Shown here piece after piece: positions 9,566-21,267 of a DNA stretch of 64,000 nt; positions within the stretch are counted from its first letter, which is position 1; each line of letters opens with the position of its first letter. This stretch comes from Buddleja alternifolia. Its lineage: Eukaryota > Streptophyta > Magnoliopsida > Lamiales > Scrophulariaceae. Location: positions 34,606,754 to 34,670,753 of the forward strand of contig CM033403.1 of the NCBI GenBank assembly GCA_019426215.1, written 5' to 3'. Below the pieces are notes generated by a model. The model did no database searches and was not told where the DNA came from. It worked only from the letters and a program-made list of their open reading frames with translations. The position numbers and the translations under genes were made by a program.

Positions 9566-12350
9566 CACCCGAATGATTAGACTGCTGGGTACCTCTGAAG
9601 TGTTGCCTAATTCCAAGAAACACCTTATAGTTTAATAAATTACATCTAACACCATGTAGTTTCATTCCGTCCAACAATCGTCACCTTCTGCTAGGGTTTT
9701 TGTACGGCGCTGTTAAAAAATTAACTACCGAAAATACCCCTAATTATGTAAACCCTAATTTCACGGATGATAATTATACCCTTTAGTTGTATTTGTAATG
9801 TTTTTCAAATCATAGGTGTGTAAATGAAACGTTTCCAACTTATTTAAAATAACTCAATTCAAGATAAAGATATAAATTAAAGCCCAACATGTTAATTGCA
9901 CCAGGCCGTCCAACTTGCTACTATTCAGTGGTCAACTTTCTATTGACCAAGTCTTCAGGGACGTAGTTGCAAATGTTTTTACAAGAGGCCATAATTCTAC
10001 AGATTCGATAATCATCTCTTCTCCCTCTCAACTCACAAATAATATAAAAACTGACACTTTAACAAACATAATCTCTTCAGAATATTATTCTCAAAATACA
10101 ATCAATTTAGTCACGATGGTGGAGGTAAAGGATAACCCATTATGATCTCGAAATTGTGATTATGAGACATTATTCCTAAAACTATCAAACTACACCTTTT
10201 GTATTAGAAATTACACCTATCTTATTAGAATTAATTTAAACAAAGTTAAATATTTTTCTTAATGTAATCAAGTAGGTTATATATTTTATCTTAATATTTA
10301 CAACACTACTAAATGGATGAGGATATTAACTTCCAACAACCCCATCCCCCACCCAAAAAAAGGAAGAAAAGGAAGAAAAGAAAATTAGATAAGGAAAAAG
10401 AGAAGAACAGTGATGGAAGTCTTAGAATATCCTAAACATTGAGTACCAAAATGAACTTTATCCAAGAGACGAGGGGGTAAAGGTGAAGAAACAACTACAA
10501 AGGCACTTGCGATATAAATTGAAAGCGCGTGATAGAGAATAAAACGGGACAGCAAACAGGTTTAGATCTCACAACCCTAGTTAGTTATATACAGGATGTC
10601 AAAAGTTCGTCATTTAATACGTACGAGTATATCACGAAATATATCACGAAATTTTGTCCAAAGTTAAAGTGAAAATCAGCTAGAAAATACGAAAACGGGA
10701 AATAATGGGATTCTTAGACTTATGAGTATAATACAAATATCAATGAATTCTTCGGTAGTAAAAGTATGGGTTACTTTGATATAAATTTGTAGATTTGTAG
10801 ATTTGTTGCTTATATTCACTTTTAATTTATAAAAAAGATATTTTATATGAGTTATTAGTTCACAATAATTAACATTTTGACTAATTATTGATATTTTTAG
10901 TTTTTAATTGTATGATATTCAATTAATACTTATAAAAACATATTATAAATTTTAAGTTTTAAATCAACAAAATATTTTTACCAAAATTAGAGTATTATTC
11001 GTCAAGTATAATACGGGATACGTAAAGTATGTGTATAAAACTGTTCAACTCAAAAATACGATTAATTTTCGTTAAGTTCATAATGCATAGGGGTGTTCAA
11101 CCAAACTGATAGACCACCCCAACCGACCATCCCAACTCAAACCGCGCCGCAAATGGCGGATTGAAGATTTGATGGGTCGGTCTCGGGTTAAGCCTAAAAT
11201 TCCGCAATTTTACAATTGGGTTCGATTTTAAATTTTTATGGACCACAAAAAACCACGCCCGACCGCAATAAATATATATATATATTGTTAATTTATTAAT
11301 CACCATTATATAAATGGTTTCTTATTTGCTCAAGTATATATGTACTATATTCTAATAAGTATGCATTTACCAAATGTTTCACGAATTACCAATCTAAAAG
11401 TTGAAACCAAATTATCATTGATAAAACACGATGATATTACAAATAGAAATAATTTTTAGTGGTAGATAGAAACCAATAGATGAAAATTGATCTCTGGGCA
11501 TATGTATATAAATTTCACGATATAATTTATGTTATCCTTTTAATTATTCAACGAAAGTTTTCATGAATATTGTATTTATTATAAAATTGACCGTGTTGTT
11601 AACTAAAAAAGTTATCCTTTTTTAAATAAATTATTTTCCAGTGATATTTGGAGATGTTGCCAAAACAAAAGATTGAAAACAAATTGACTTTCCCTAGTTC
11701 TTAGAAAATGAATATTATATTTTTTTGGAAATGAAATAGTGCAATTTATATCTTTTACCATAAAGATTTAAAATGTATGTTGTTAGATTACACGTTTTAT
11801 TACTGCATAAAAAATCATTTAGATTACAAATTTACAATAATGTAGATTTTGCTCTAAAAACTTATAATTTTATAGTTATGAATTATTTTGACACTTTAGT
11901 ATCATGTGACTTCAGAGAACAATAAACTTATGATACAAATTATTTTTAATCGTGTCTTTTCTTTAATAATGTTTTAAACTTATACAAATTGAAATTATAT
12001 TTGTTTGTAACAAGTAATATTTTTTCATGAACTTTGCATACTTCAATTATATTTTACTATGTAAAACCTATAAAATATAATCATAAATGAAAATATAATG
12101 AATATTATGAAGTTTTAAATAATACACAAAAAAAATTTACCATTTAATAAACAACTTAAGGTATAAAAAAACGAAAGAAAGAGTATCAAATTGCAAAAAC
12201 CGCCCCAACCCACCCCAACACAAATGGATCGCAACGTGCTGGTTCATTGTTTGTCTGGTCAGACCAGGGTTAAAGACTTCAAGACCGCAAAATATCGGTT
12301 AAAATAGAAGAAACCGCTCAACCCGCACCGTAATTTTTAATTATATATAC
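9566..12350. other. Intergenic AT-rich region without recognisable genes
   Basis: The ORF at 9915-10145 has no recognisable domain and no conserved neighbour, so I do not call it a gene. At 11090-11275 and 12185-12345 there are two related GC-richer patches, directly oriented (GGTTAA and CCGCAA cores), that look like debris of a hAT-like or similar repeat family. I see nothing else in the interval. Confidence 0.6.
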
Positions 12351-12359
12351 ATGCTTCAG

Positions 12360-13305
12360 AACTGAAATAGTGCCTCATACTTCCTACAGCCCTCCCTCTC
12401 GAAATCCCATTCGCCGGATCCCCCGATGATCTCAATTTGCACTACTAGGTAATATATTTGCACTTTCTTATTTCTTTATTTACTTCTATTGTTTTGAATA
12501 TCAATCGTAATGATGAGGAGGTTTATGATTTCATTTCGCATCTGTTGTTCAGATTCAAATTTATGAATATTGGTGAGTGTATGCGGGTATAAGGATTTTG
12601 CATCAATTTTAAGGTTTCTGTCATTTTTAATGGCTTATCAATTTAATAAATTTTCCCTTGCATAATATTAAAAACATACTTTGCATGGTAACCAAAACGT
12701 GTTGGATATTGTATCAGTTACGGAATCCAGAATTTTCTCTTTTCTTTTAATTTTTGGACGCTTCAAAATGTGTCGGATGCAATGTTCGGACGGTATCCGT
12801 ATTCGATAATGCACCAAGTGATTTTTAGAAGTATTCGTGCATGAACAAAAACACATGGAGATTTGTTACAATTTGGGTATTGAGTATGTGTGGCAGAACA
12901 CTTTGAATATTCAATTTGGGTATTGCTTGGTGAGTTGCAGCATATTGCTATATATATATATATATATATATGATTCTGTTGAATAGATGGGATCTTTTGG
13001 GTGATGAGTTTTTGCTCAACTTTCAAGTCATGTCTTCTTAAGAAACACGAATCTGGTCTTCTTTATTTATTGACATTTAACATCAAGACATATATATGCT
13101 TTTGATAATCATAGCAGAAATAATCATGCCTTGCATAAATGTCGTCATCGCCTTTCAACCTTTTTAGTCTCGTATGGTGCTGTATGAAGTGAAATTGATT
13201 GGATGAATAACTAAGTGGCAGATTTTATATAGTTTCAGAAATTTCTTCTAGCGCTTAAATAAATAGTAGTTATGTCTTATGTGACCAGATAGATAACAAG
13301 TGGAA
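12360..13305 (+). other. Probable 5' leader and leader intron of the beta-COP copy
   Basis: A CT-rich stretch at ~12373-12450 looks like a leader exon ending in ACTAG followed by GTAATA. A YAG acceptor (GTGACCAG at ~13281-13288) lies 17 nt before the beta-COP ATG. This fits a leader intron of ~0.85 kb. The interval also has a short (AT)n run near 12950. It is inferred from position and splice-like signals only. Confidence 0.4.
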
Positions 13306-16300
13306 ATGGAGAAGTCATGTTCTTTCCTGGTACATTTTGATAAGGGCACACCCGCCCTTGCCAATGAGATCAAGGAAGCACTTGAAAGGAATGATGTTCC
13401 AGCTAAGATCGATGCCACGAAAAATGCAATCATGCTATTGCTTAATGGTGAAACCGTACCACCTCAGCTCTTTAATACTATTGTTAAATATGTGTTACCC
13501 TCTGAGGACCACACTATTCAGAAACTGCTATTGCTCTATTTGGAGATAATTGATTATAAGACTGATGGAGAGGGCCTGAATGTCTTACCTGCTGAAACGA
13601 TCTCAATCTGCCAGAATCTCAGGAATAATCTTCAGCACCCGAATGAGTATATCCGTGGTGTCACCCTAAGGTTCCTTTGCCGGCTCAATGAGACAGAGTT
13701 CATCAAACCTTTGTTCCTATCCATTATCTCAAACTTGAAGCATCGACACCCTTATGTTAGGAGGAATGCAATTCTTGCTGTGATATCGATTTTTCACAGG
13801 CGGGTCCCACAAGGTGAACGACACTTGGAGACGATGGAGAGGTTTGTCTCATCGGAGCAAGATGCATCAGCTAAGAGGAATGCCTTTCTAATGCTTTCCA
13901 ATTGTGCGCAGGATGATCGTGCTGTTAATTACATTTTGAGCAATGTAGATAGAGTTTCAGACTGGGGGGAGCTATTACAGAAGGTTGTTTTAGAGATGAT
14001 CCAAAAAGTTTATAGGAAGAACAAAGCCAAAAGAGGGAAATATATAAATAATATTATATCTATACTGAATGCTTCTCCTTCAGCTTCAGTGGTCTATGAG
14101 TGTGCCGGGACCCTCGTCTCTTTGACTTGTGCTCCCACAGCTATTAGAGTTGCAGCCAATACATATTGCCAGCTTCTTCTCTCTCAGAGTGACAATAATG
14201 TTAAGCTCATCCTGCTGGATCGCCTGAATGAACTCATCGAGTCTTCCATGTCCCACAGGGATATTATGGTTGAAATGATCATGGAAATCCTAAAGGGGGG
14301 ACTGTCAAGCCCAAACCTTGACGCCCAAAGGAAAACACTTGATATCACTCTGGAACTTATCACACCCGGCAATGTCAATGAGGTGGTTTTTACTCTGAAG
14401 ATGGAATTCATGAAAACTCAAAGTGAGAAGAGTAGTGAGTACCACCAAATGCTCATTCAAGCCTATAGAAGTGAAACGTAACCCTAAAACACAGATGGGC
14501 CGGACTATAACCTATACATGGGTCGGACTATAATCTATACACTAACACCATCCATTCTTGTGCTATTAAGGTCCCTGAAGTGGTCCGTTTATTAATTGAT
14601 TTCTTGGGAGACCACAAAAATGGAGCCTTTGCAATGGGCGTTGTCATTATTGTGCGCGAGATAATTGAAACCAACTCTAAGTTAAGGGTTTCTATTGTAA
14701 CCCGTCTTCTGGATATTTTTTATCAGATCCATGCAGTGAGAGTTTGTACGTGTGCTCTTTGGATTATTGGAGAGTATGTGTCTTGGGGATTTACCATTTT
14801 TTTCTATTTCTGAAGACAAGGAGGAGGCTGCTGATTCATCGAAAAAAAAGCAGCAGGCTACCTCAATTACTGTTTCATCTAGAAAACCAGCTATTCTTGC
14901 TGATGGCACTTATGCCACTCAAAGTGCCGCCTCCGAGACAGCTTCCTCTCCTGCAGCTGTTGTTCAAGGATCTTTGAATTTGAGATCTCTTCTTCTCACT
15001 GGTGATGATTTTTTCCTTGGGGCAGTTGTTGCCTGCACTAGACTAGCAAAGCTCGTTCTGAGATTGGAGGAGGTTCAACCATCTAAGGTTGAATTGAACA
15101 AAGAATCAAGCAATGCTTTATTGATTATGGTCTCGGTGCTACAGCTAGGCCAATCTCCAGTTCTCCCTCACCCAATTGATAATGATTCTCATGACAGGAT
15201 TATTTTTTGCATAGGATTGCTGTGTAACACACGAGATGCTGTTAGGAAGATCTGATTTAAGTCTTGCCCTGAGAGGTTTCTCAAAATGCTTTCCGATAAA
15301 CAGCTACGTGAAACTGAAACTAAAGCAAAGGCTCAGCATTTCTGATTCACAGCTGGATGACCTGATTGACTTCTACCATCTGAAGAGCAGGAAGGTAAAA
15401 AACTGCATTTGCCATCTCTTATATATATTTTGTGAACACCTTGATGTTGCTTTATCTAGCGACCTAGTCAAGCAAGCAGACAAAAGCAAACATCAAGGTG
15501 TTCCTACTGAGACTGGAGTCATATTTGGCAACGTTGTCTATGAAATCTCGAATGTGCTTGAGCAGACAGTTGTGGTCCTCAATGATATCCATATTGATAT
15601 CATGGACTATATATCTCCTTCTGTATGTAGCGATACTGCTTTTAGGACCATGGGGGCAGAATTCGAGACAAGGTACCATCATCACTTATCGTCCGGTCTA
15701 TTTCACTGCTTCGTTTGGCTTTCCTACTCTTTATTGGAGGTCCAAATAACAGAGCTATTCTTTCGTGGAAAACGTTACATTTGTGTGTTCTCTCATTAGC
15801 TTGGTTTCATTGCTTAACCCTTTTTCTAATTTCAATGTTCTTCCTTTTTGACAGGTTGCAGTAAACACAATAATGAAAAAGAATTTCCCGATCACATTAT
15901 TAAATCAACCAACATGAAACGCCTAACTGCAATGTAAGTCCTTTTGTGATGTCTAACTAACTGTATTGCTGCCTCAGTAACGATAAGGTTTCTGTCACAT
16001 TTATGGGAACCCTACCCTAATATTAAATACTTAAATGAAAAAAGTAAAATAGTTATATCTATTGAAGCTATTTACTGCTTTTATTTTGGGTTTTGGTGGT
16101 TAGAGTCCTACGTTGTTCTCGTAGTAAATTTGTGCTTTCATTAGGCGTTTATGAAATGTTTCTACCTGAGGAAGAATTGGGGAGAATACATAATATGTTT
16201 GAGGATTTCAGCCATATCCAGAATTGATGCTGATTAATAATGTAGTATCATTCATCTATGATTCACGGATGTATCATATTTTTGATAGAATTTTTTTGTC

Positions 16301-17055
16301 GTAAAATGCTATTGATGTACCAGCCAAAATGGTTTCAGCTTTTACTTGCTTATACAGTCTCGCAGTATAATTTCCCAGCGATTGAATTTATAAATGTTGA
16401 AATCCAGAATTGAGATGTTGAATGGGGCCAAAGTAGCTTTTTGACTGTAAGTTGTCGTAAATAATGGAGTTCTACTTTCAAACATCTATGCAAGAGCTTT
16501 AAATCATTAAATGGTAGCTTTCTTACAAGATATGCAGAACAACTATGTCGACATTGATTGCATGCTGCTAACACGATAATTCTTCTCGCCAATTAAGTTT
16601 TTGGGAGAAAGTAGTCCTTTCATTGTATCATGGAGTAACGCAAGTACGAATTTAACCCAATTTTAGTAAGTGATCATCTCACATAAAACTCCTTAAATTT
16701 ATTGTTTGGCTTGTAGAAATTGAAGAATTGATACTCTTAATTTTGTCTAACTTATGGCTTCGCTAGTCTACAGTATAATTTTTTTCTAATTCATTGGCAG
16801 GCAAATCTTAACATATATGCATTGGATTGTGTGTTTTTGGTTATACGCAGATCTGCTGTGGAAGGTGAATATGGTTTCTTGGCTGCTAACTTGTACGCAA
16901 AGAGTGTATTTGGGGAGGATGCTTTGGTGAATGCGAGTGTCGAGAAGCAGGCTGATGGCAAAGTGAATGGATATATTAGGATAAGGAGCAAAACTCAGGG
17001 AATTGCTCTCAGCTCGGGCGACAAGATCACTCTCAAACAGAAGGGAGGAAGCTGA
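13306..17055 (+). pseudogene. COPB: Coatomer subunit beta (beta-COP) unprocessed pseudogene
   Basis: The first segment, 13306-14481, is an open 392-aa frame starting MEKSCSFLVHFDKGTPALAN. It carries the adaptin-type HEAT-repeat N-terminus of beta-COP, the COPI coat subunit for Golgi-to-ER vesicles. The start is the ATG at 13306; the upstream GTG codon is not used. After that the gene is broken. An ~80-bp insertion with a stop follows residue ~390. Coding resumes at ~14553-14777 and, after a deletion and frameshift, at 14779-15394, with TGA in place of a tryptophan codon at 15253-15255 and another frameshift near 15340. A large internal deletion comes before ~15468-15672. Exon-like pieces follow at 15855-15933 (frameshifted) and 16851-17055, the last encoding the appendage C-terminus ending [10 protein letters not shown]. 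Introns with GT/AG ends remain between the last pieces (15673-15854, 15934-16850), so this is a DNA-level duplicate and not a retrocopy. Sequence like its 3' flank is repeated at 21.8 and 28.9 kb. Confidence 0.9.
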
Positions 17056-17549
17056 TCTTGTCCACTGGTAAATGCTCGTTTACTCGGTTTTATCGTAGGA
17101 ATTGTGTCTTCTCTTTAATGCAAACCCCCTAGCTTCATCCTCTGTTCGAGCAACTATGGGATGGGTAAAAATATCATCTTTTTATGTCTAGCTGGTTGGT
17201 TATTAACAGATTTAAGGGGGCAGTTCCAGGTTTTGTAGTATTTTGTTTCTTCAAACATCTGTCTCATGTCTCATGTTTGTGTAGCATTTTTTAATTGTTT
17301 GTTTTTTTTGGTAAAAAGTACTCAATGTGCCAATTTTTATATCATTAATGTACCTAAGTTGTCACCCCTCAACATTATTAAAGTACCAAAAATGGCGAAC
17401 ACACCAAGTTAAAGTATGAAAAAAGTAATTTTGCCGTCAATTTTAATACTAAATACTTTTCAATAGTGAGGATACAATTTCGTTTCGAGTATTTTGAAAT
17501 GTTTCAAAATTGATAATTTTTGTTTTATCATTTGGTGATTTACATTGAT

Positions 17550-17720
17550 AGATAGTTGGGTTCCTTAAGCATGCTATCCAGGATTCAATACTGGCCGTGT
17601 GTATGGAAAAGACTTTGTTGAGAGAGGCAAAACCCACTTCGTTGATCTTTATGCTACGAAGTGATTAGTCTTCGGCGTTCGGCTGAGAGAAACCGTTGGC
17701 ATACATCAAAAGAAAAAAAT
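17550..17720 (+). other. Unit-1-specific ~170-bp insertion, possible retro-fragment
   Basis: Units 2 and 3 read straight through here, while unit 1 carries extra sequence. One plus-strand frame ends GRVYGKDFVERG...DLYATK and then a stop, followed by ~60 nt and an A-rich tail. That is the layout of a 5'-truncated processed copy. I do not recognise the parent gene, and no clear target duplication is visible. Confidence 0.35.
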
Positions 17721-17750
17721 TATTGTATCAACATTAAATACTAAAACAAA

Positions 17751-17998
17751 GGGATAATTACACAAAATATCCCTCACTTTAAACCTAATTACCAGAAAAC
17801 CCGTAACTTTTGGTAAATTACCATAACTCCCTCTATCAATAAAAGAAAAATACAATCTCACCCCTTGTTAGATTACAATTTTATCTTGTCAGTACAAATG
17901 TATTACAATTTCACACTTGAGGGACATGTTGGTAATTTTTAAAACCCCAAGGGGCTTTGGTAATTACACAATAAGTGAAGAGTGTGAGTGCAATAATT
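17751..17998. repeat. Miniature inverted-repeat element in unit 1 (family M)
   Basis: It starts GGGATAATTACAC and ends near GAGTGCAATAATT, the inverted counterpart of the start. The same element occurs at 22234-22484, 29329-29579 and 39338-39593, always just before exon 3. It therefore predates the duplications and came with dioxygenase intron 2. Confidence 0.7.
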
Positions 17999-18213
17999 TG
18001 AAGGCCTAGTTCAGACACAATTATTTTCAAGTCAAGCCTGAACATTGAACAAATGAACACAAACAAATTCAAATATTAAGAACAAAAGATGGTTTAATAT
18101 CAAACTGTCGTGAGCGTAATCAAGCTCGCTCTCATTCGAGTTATTGACAGTCCTAGTTATACTCAATCTTGTTTTAAGTTACATTGATTTCTCTGTTAAT
18201 TTATTAGGCGTAC

Positions 18214-18462
18214 TTGGTGTCAAATGGGAAATTCAAAAGCATAGAGCACAGAGTGATAGCCAACCTTATCGGGTCGAGAAGTTTTGCAGCGTACTTCTTC
18301 TCAGGACCTGTGAATGGAGTTAAGATTATTGGCCTCATTGAAGAGCTGATATCAGAAGAAAATCCAGCTATTTACAGAGAGGTTATGCTAAGTGAATATG
18401 TAGTGAAGCTCCTCACTACTGCGTTAAACAATTATCGAGCTCTTGGTTATTACAAGGTCTGA
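18214..18462 (+). pseudogene. Orphan dioxygenase exon 3, unit 1
   Basis: The 249-nt exon is open and encodes 82 residues closely matching the C-terminus of DIOX-1/2 ([19 protein letters not shown] to YYKV, then stop). Two things argue against function. The splice acceptor GTAG of the real genes reads GTAC here. The 2OG-binding R-x-S has become R-S-F. No exons 1-2 precede it. Confidence 0.85.
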
Positions 18463-18519
18463 AGGTCATGGATCCATAAAGCTTTATTATTTCTCGTACT
18501 AAAGTTATGAAGAATGTAG

Positions 18520-19015
18520 AATATCCCAACAAACTTGGAGTATTAATTATTCTTCGAGGCCAAGTGATGCCAATACGATCAACGATCATCGATCATCAAG
18601 CTTCTTAATAATCTCGAAGTCTTGGGGAGTGAAGGATCCCTAAATTATTCTTGGTGCCAAGTTTGGCCATAAATCCGCAGTATTGTTTCCTTCGAGCCAG
18701 AGATGGAGCCAAAGGGGACAGGGCACCCGCCCTCTTAAACTTTGAGAAAAATATTTTTTTTTCTATAAACTTTTGAAATTTAAAATTTTGTCCCCCGGCC
18801 CAAAATCTAAAAATATGAAGTTTTGTCTCTTTTCTTTTTAGGCAACCACATCCTGATTCACTTCCTGCTTCGCGCCATACATGAAAGCGCGAGACGATCG
18901 TAAAGTATTGATAGGAGAGGGTCCCATCTTTAATGCTATTGAGCGCCTTTTCGCAATCAGTATCTACAACCACGTTGTTTAACTTGTGGTCCTAAGCAAT
19001 CTCAACCCCTCAAAG
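18520..19015 (-). pseudogene. RNase H-like (RVT_3) remnant, unit 1
   Basis: On the minus strand, two blocks resemble the plant RNase H-like RVT_3 domain: NNVVVDTDCEKALNSIKDGTL (one acidic active-site-like D in DTDC) and, after an interrupting miniature element, the AKLGTKNNLG block. The first block lies at ~18880-19015 and the second at ~18600-18690. Stops and the insertion rule out a product. Equivalent remnants lie in units 2 and 3. Confidence 0.6.
18700..18869. mobile_element. hAT-type miniature element in the RNase H remnant, unit 1
   Basis: It begins GAGATGGAGCC and ends near TTCCTGCT. It is flanked by related 8-bp sequences (TCGAGCCA left, TCGCGCCA right) that match the perfect TCGCGCCA duplication around the unit-2 copy. 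It is present at the same place in all three units, so the insertion came before the tandem duplication. Confidence 0.65.
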
Positions 19016-19454
19016 AATATATGGACCTGAAAATGGGCTAAAATATTTTATAACCGACTTTATTAAAAGAAGTACAAAGTCAACAAAGGAGGGCCATATT
19101 CGAACATGTGATAAAATTATTATCAATAGAAAAAATATGAAGTGCGTGGGTTAAATTAAACCATAAAAGTCTATAGTTTGGACTTGGAATCTTGAACAGA
19201 TAAGGGCAAGTTGTGTCTAATGACGCCATGTGAATCAAACGTGGTTTTCAATGGCAAATTAGATCTCGATAAGTTCTAAATCTAATTTGATTATTTGACT
19301 GAATATAAGTATAATTCATGAACCAATTGATTAATCGATCATATTGATAAATATTATTTAATCATCTTTTAATTACACTTAAAATTGGCCAAGTCAGGCC
19401 TCGATAACAACAAATCTATATTTATATTTATATTTATATTTATATTTATACTAT

Positions 19455-20235
19455 ACTAAAAATGTGAATCTTAAAAGTGTTTGTTCCAATTGTAAAAAGA
19501 CAATTGTTTCCTTACTTAAGTACTCATTGTTATGATATTATAATTCGTTTATGATAATTACAATAATATTAATATTGATATTATATTAATTACCACAATA
19601 AAATTTTCACCTTCTCCACTTCTCATATCTTTGGCTGCATGTTCTCCTTATTAATGTAGCGTTAATATCTACGGTTCTAACATGCCAAATTCTTTGGAAT
19701 TCCAACAATCACAAAGTTAAAGGAATTTCATAAAAATAGGAGTTATAAATCAATTAAATAGATTATACTCTCTTATGCACATATCTATCCAAAAGTCACA
19801 GTATATAATAGAAAAATCTTTCAACTTCCAAGTATATATATAGTAGTTACTAAAAGTGTGGATCTTAAAAGTGTTTGTTCCAATTGTAAAAAGACAATTG
19901 TGCCCTTTACTTAAGTACTCATTGTTATAATATAATAATTCGTTTATGATAATTACAATAATATTAATATTGATATTATATTAATTACCATGATAAAAAA
20001 TTTACCTTCTCCACTTCTCATATCTTTGGCTGCGTGTTCTCCTTATTAATGTAGCATTAACATCTACGGTTCCAATATTCCAAATTCTTTGGAATTCCAA
20101 CAATCACAAAGTTAACGAAATCCAATAAAGCTAGGAGTTATAAATCAATTAAATAGATTATACTCTCTTATGCACATATTCATCCAAAAGTCACAATATA
20201 TAATAGAAAAATCTTTCAACTTCCAAGTAGTTTTG
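19455..20235 (+). repeat. Two ~390-bp direct repeats inside the Helitron
   Basis: About 19455-19845 and 19853-20235 share long near-identical stretches (for example AAAAGTGTTTGTTCCAATTG). The second copy begins with the same CTAAAAGTGTGGATC-type start as the Helitron 5' region, so it may be a nested or duplicated 5' end. Confidence 0.8.
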
Positions 20236-21222
20236 AAGTCTATATAAATATAGACTTTTCCTTATATCTTCTCTCGTGCAATCCAGTTATTTACAAAAAA
20301 TCTTTATTTGTGAGTAAAAATATTTTTTTTGATTTCTTTATATGGGTCAAGAAAATGTAAAGTATTTTGTTAGAAGAAAATTCAAATGAGTATATACGGT
20401 ATTCTCATTAGTCAATAGATGCATACTGCAAGTTAAGTGTTCTCCGCAGATTTGGCAACTGATGCTAATAATTGGTTTTATACCTATCACATATGTGTTT
20501 TGTCAACCATTTCGGCATACTGATAGTTCACGCTCATAGGAAAGAACATGTTGATGTGGTTTATTATTGTGAACTATAGAGAATGCATACGGGGAAAATT
20601 AATGATCATGCTGACATTTCTGTTTCAAATATAATTAGCTATCAAGATTCAAGAGAATTTGGACAAAAATATATCTTGATACTTCCTCTTGCTCATTCTG
20701 TTTCTTTTAAAATTCTTTGAAATTCATTTTTCCCGTTAGCATTCAGTACTTTGGCTTTTGCATTCTTAGTATACATACTTAATTCTATAATTACGAAATT
20801 ATTAATTAGTTAATCTCTTTCATTACTAGGAGTTAAATATATTAAACGTTATCAAGTTTTCTTCTTCTTTTTTCATTTGAGCAAAAGTAGTATAGTAAAT
20901 TGCATGTGGAATGCTGACTCAGTATCACGTTCAAAATTCACTGTAAGGATTGACTTGGAAAGTGAAAATTGATCTATTTATGAAATAATTCTGTTGACTC
21001 TTAATTACTCAACCATTTAAAATTTCTACATGTAATAAAATTACATGTCAAATGTATCTTATTAAAGAATAGATTCATTATTTATCATATTATTGGAATA
21101 TAAGTTTTTTGATTAGTATTGGAATATAAATCAAGATCTACACAATTTTAAAATAATTAATTCTAGAATAAAGTATTTTAATAAAATTGAATTTTTTAAA
21201 AATAATATTGTTACTGTAGTTG

Positions 21223-21228
<6 letters not shown>

Positions 21229-21264
<36 letters not shown>
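21229..21264. repeat. (AT)n microsatellite in the Helitron
   Basis: A pure AT run within the Helitron, with no other feature. Confidence 0.9.

Positions 21265-21267
<3 letters not shown>

Noticed and set aside
9915..10145. 76-aa ORF
   Set aside because: No recognisable domain, no splice context and no conserved counterpart in the duplicated segment.
13306..17055. Beta-COP as a processed retrocopy
   Set aside because: Introns with GT/AG ends remain between the 3' coding pieces, and 5' leader-like sequence is present, which fits DNA duplication instead.
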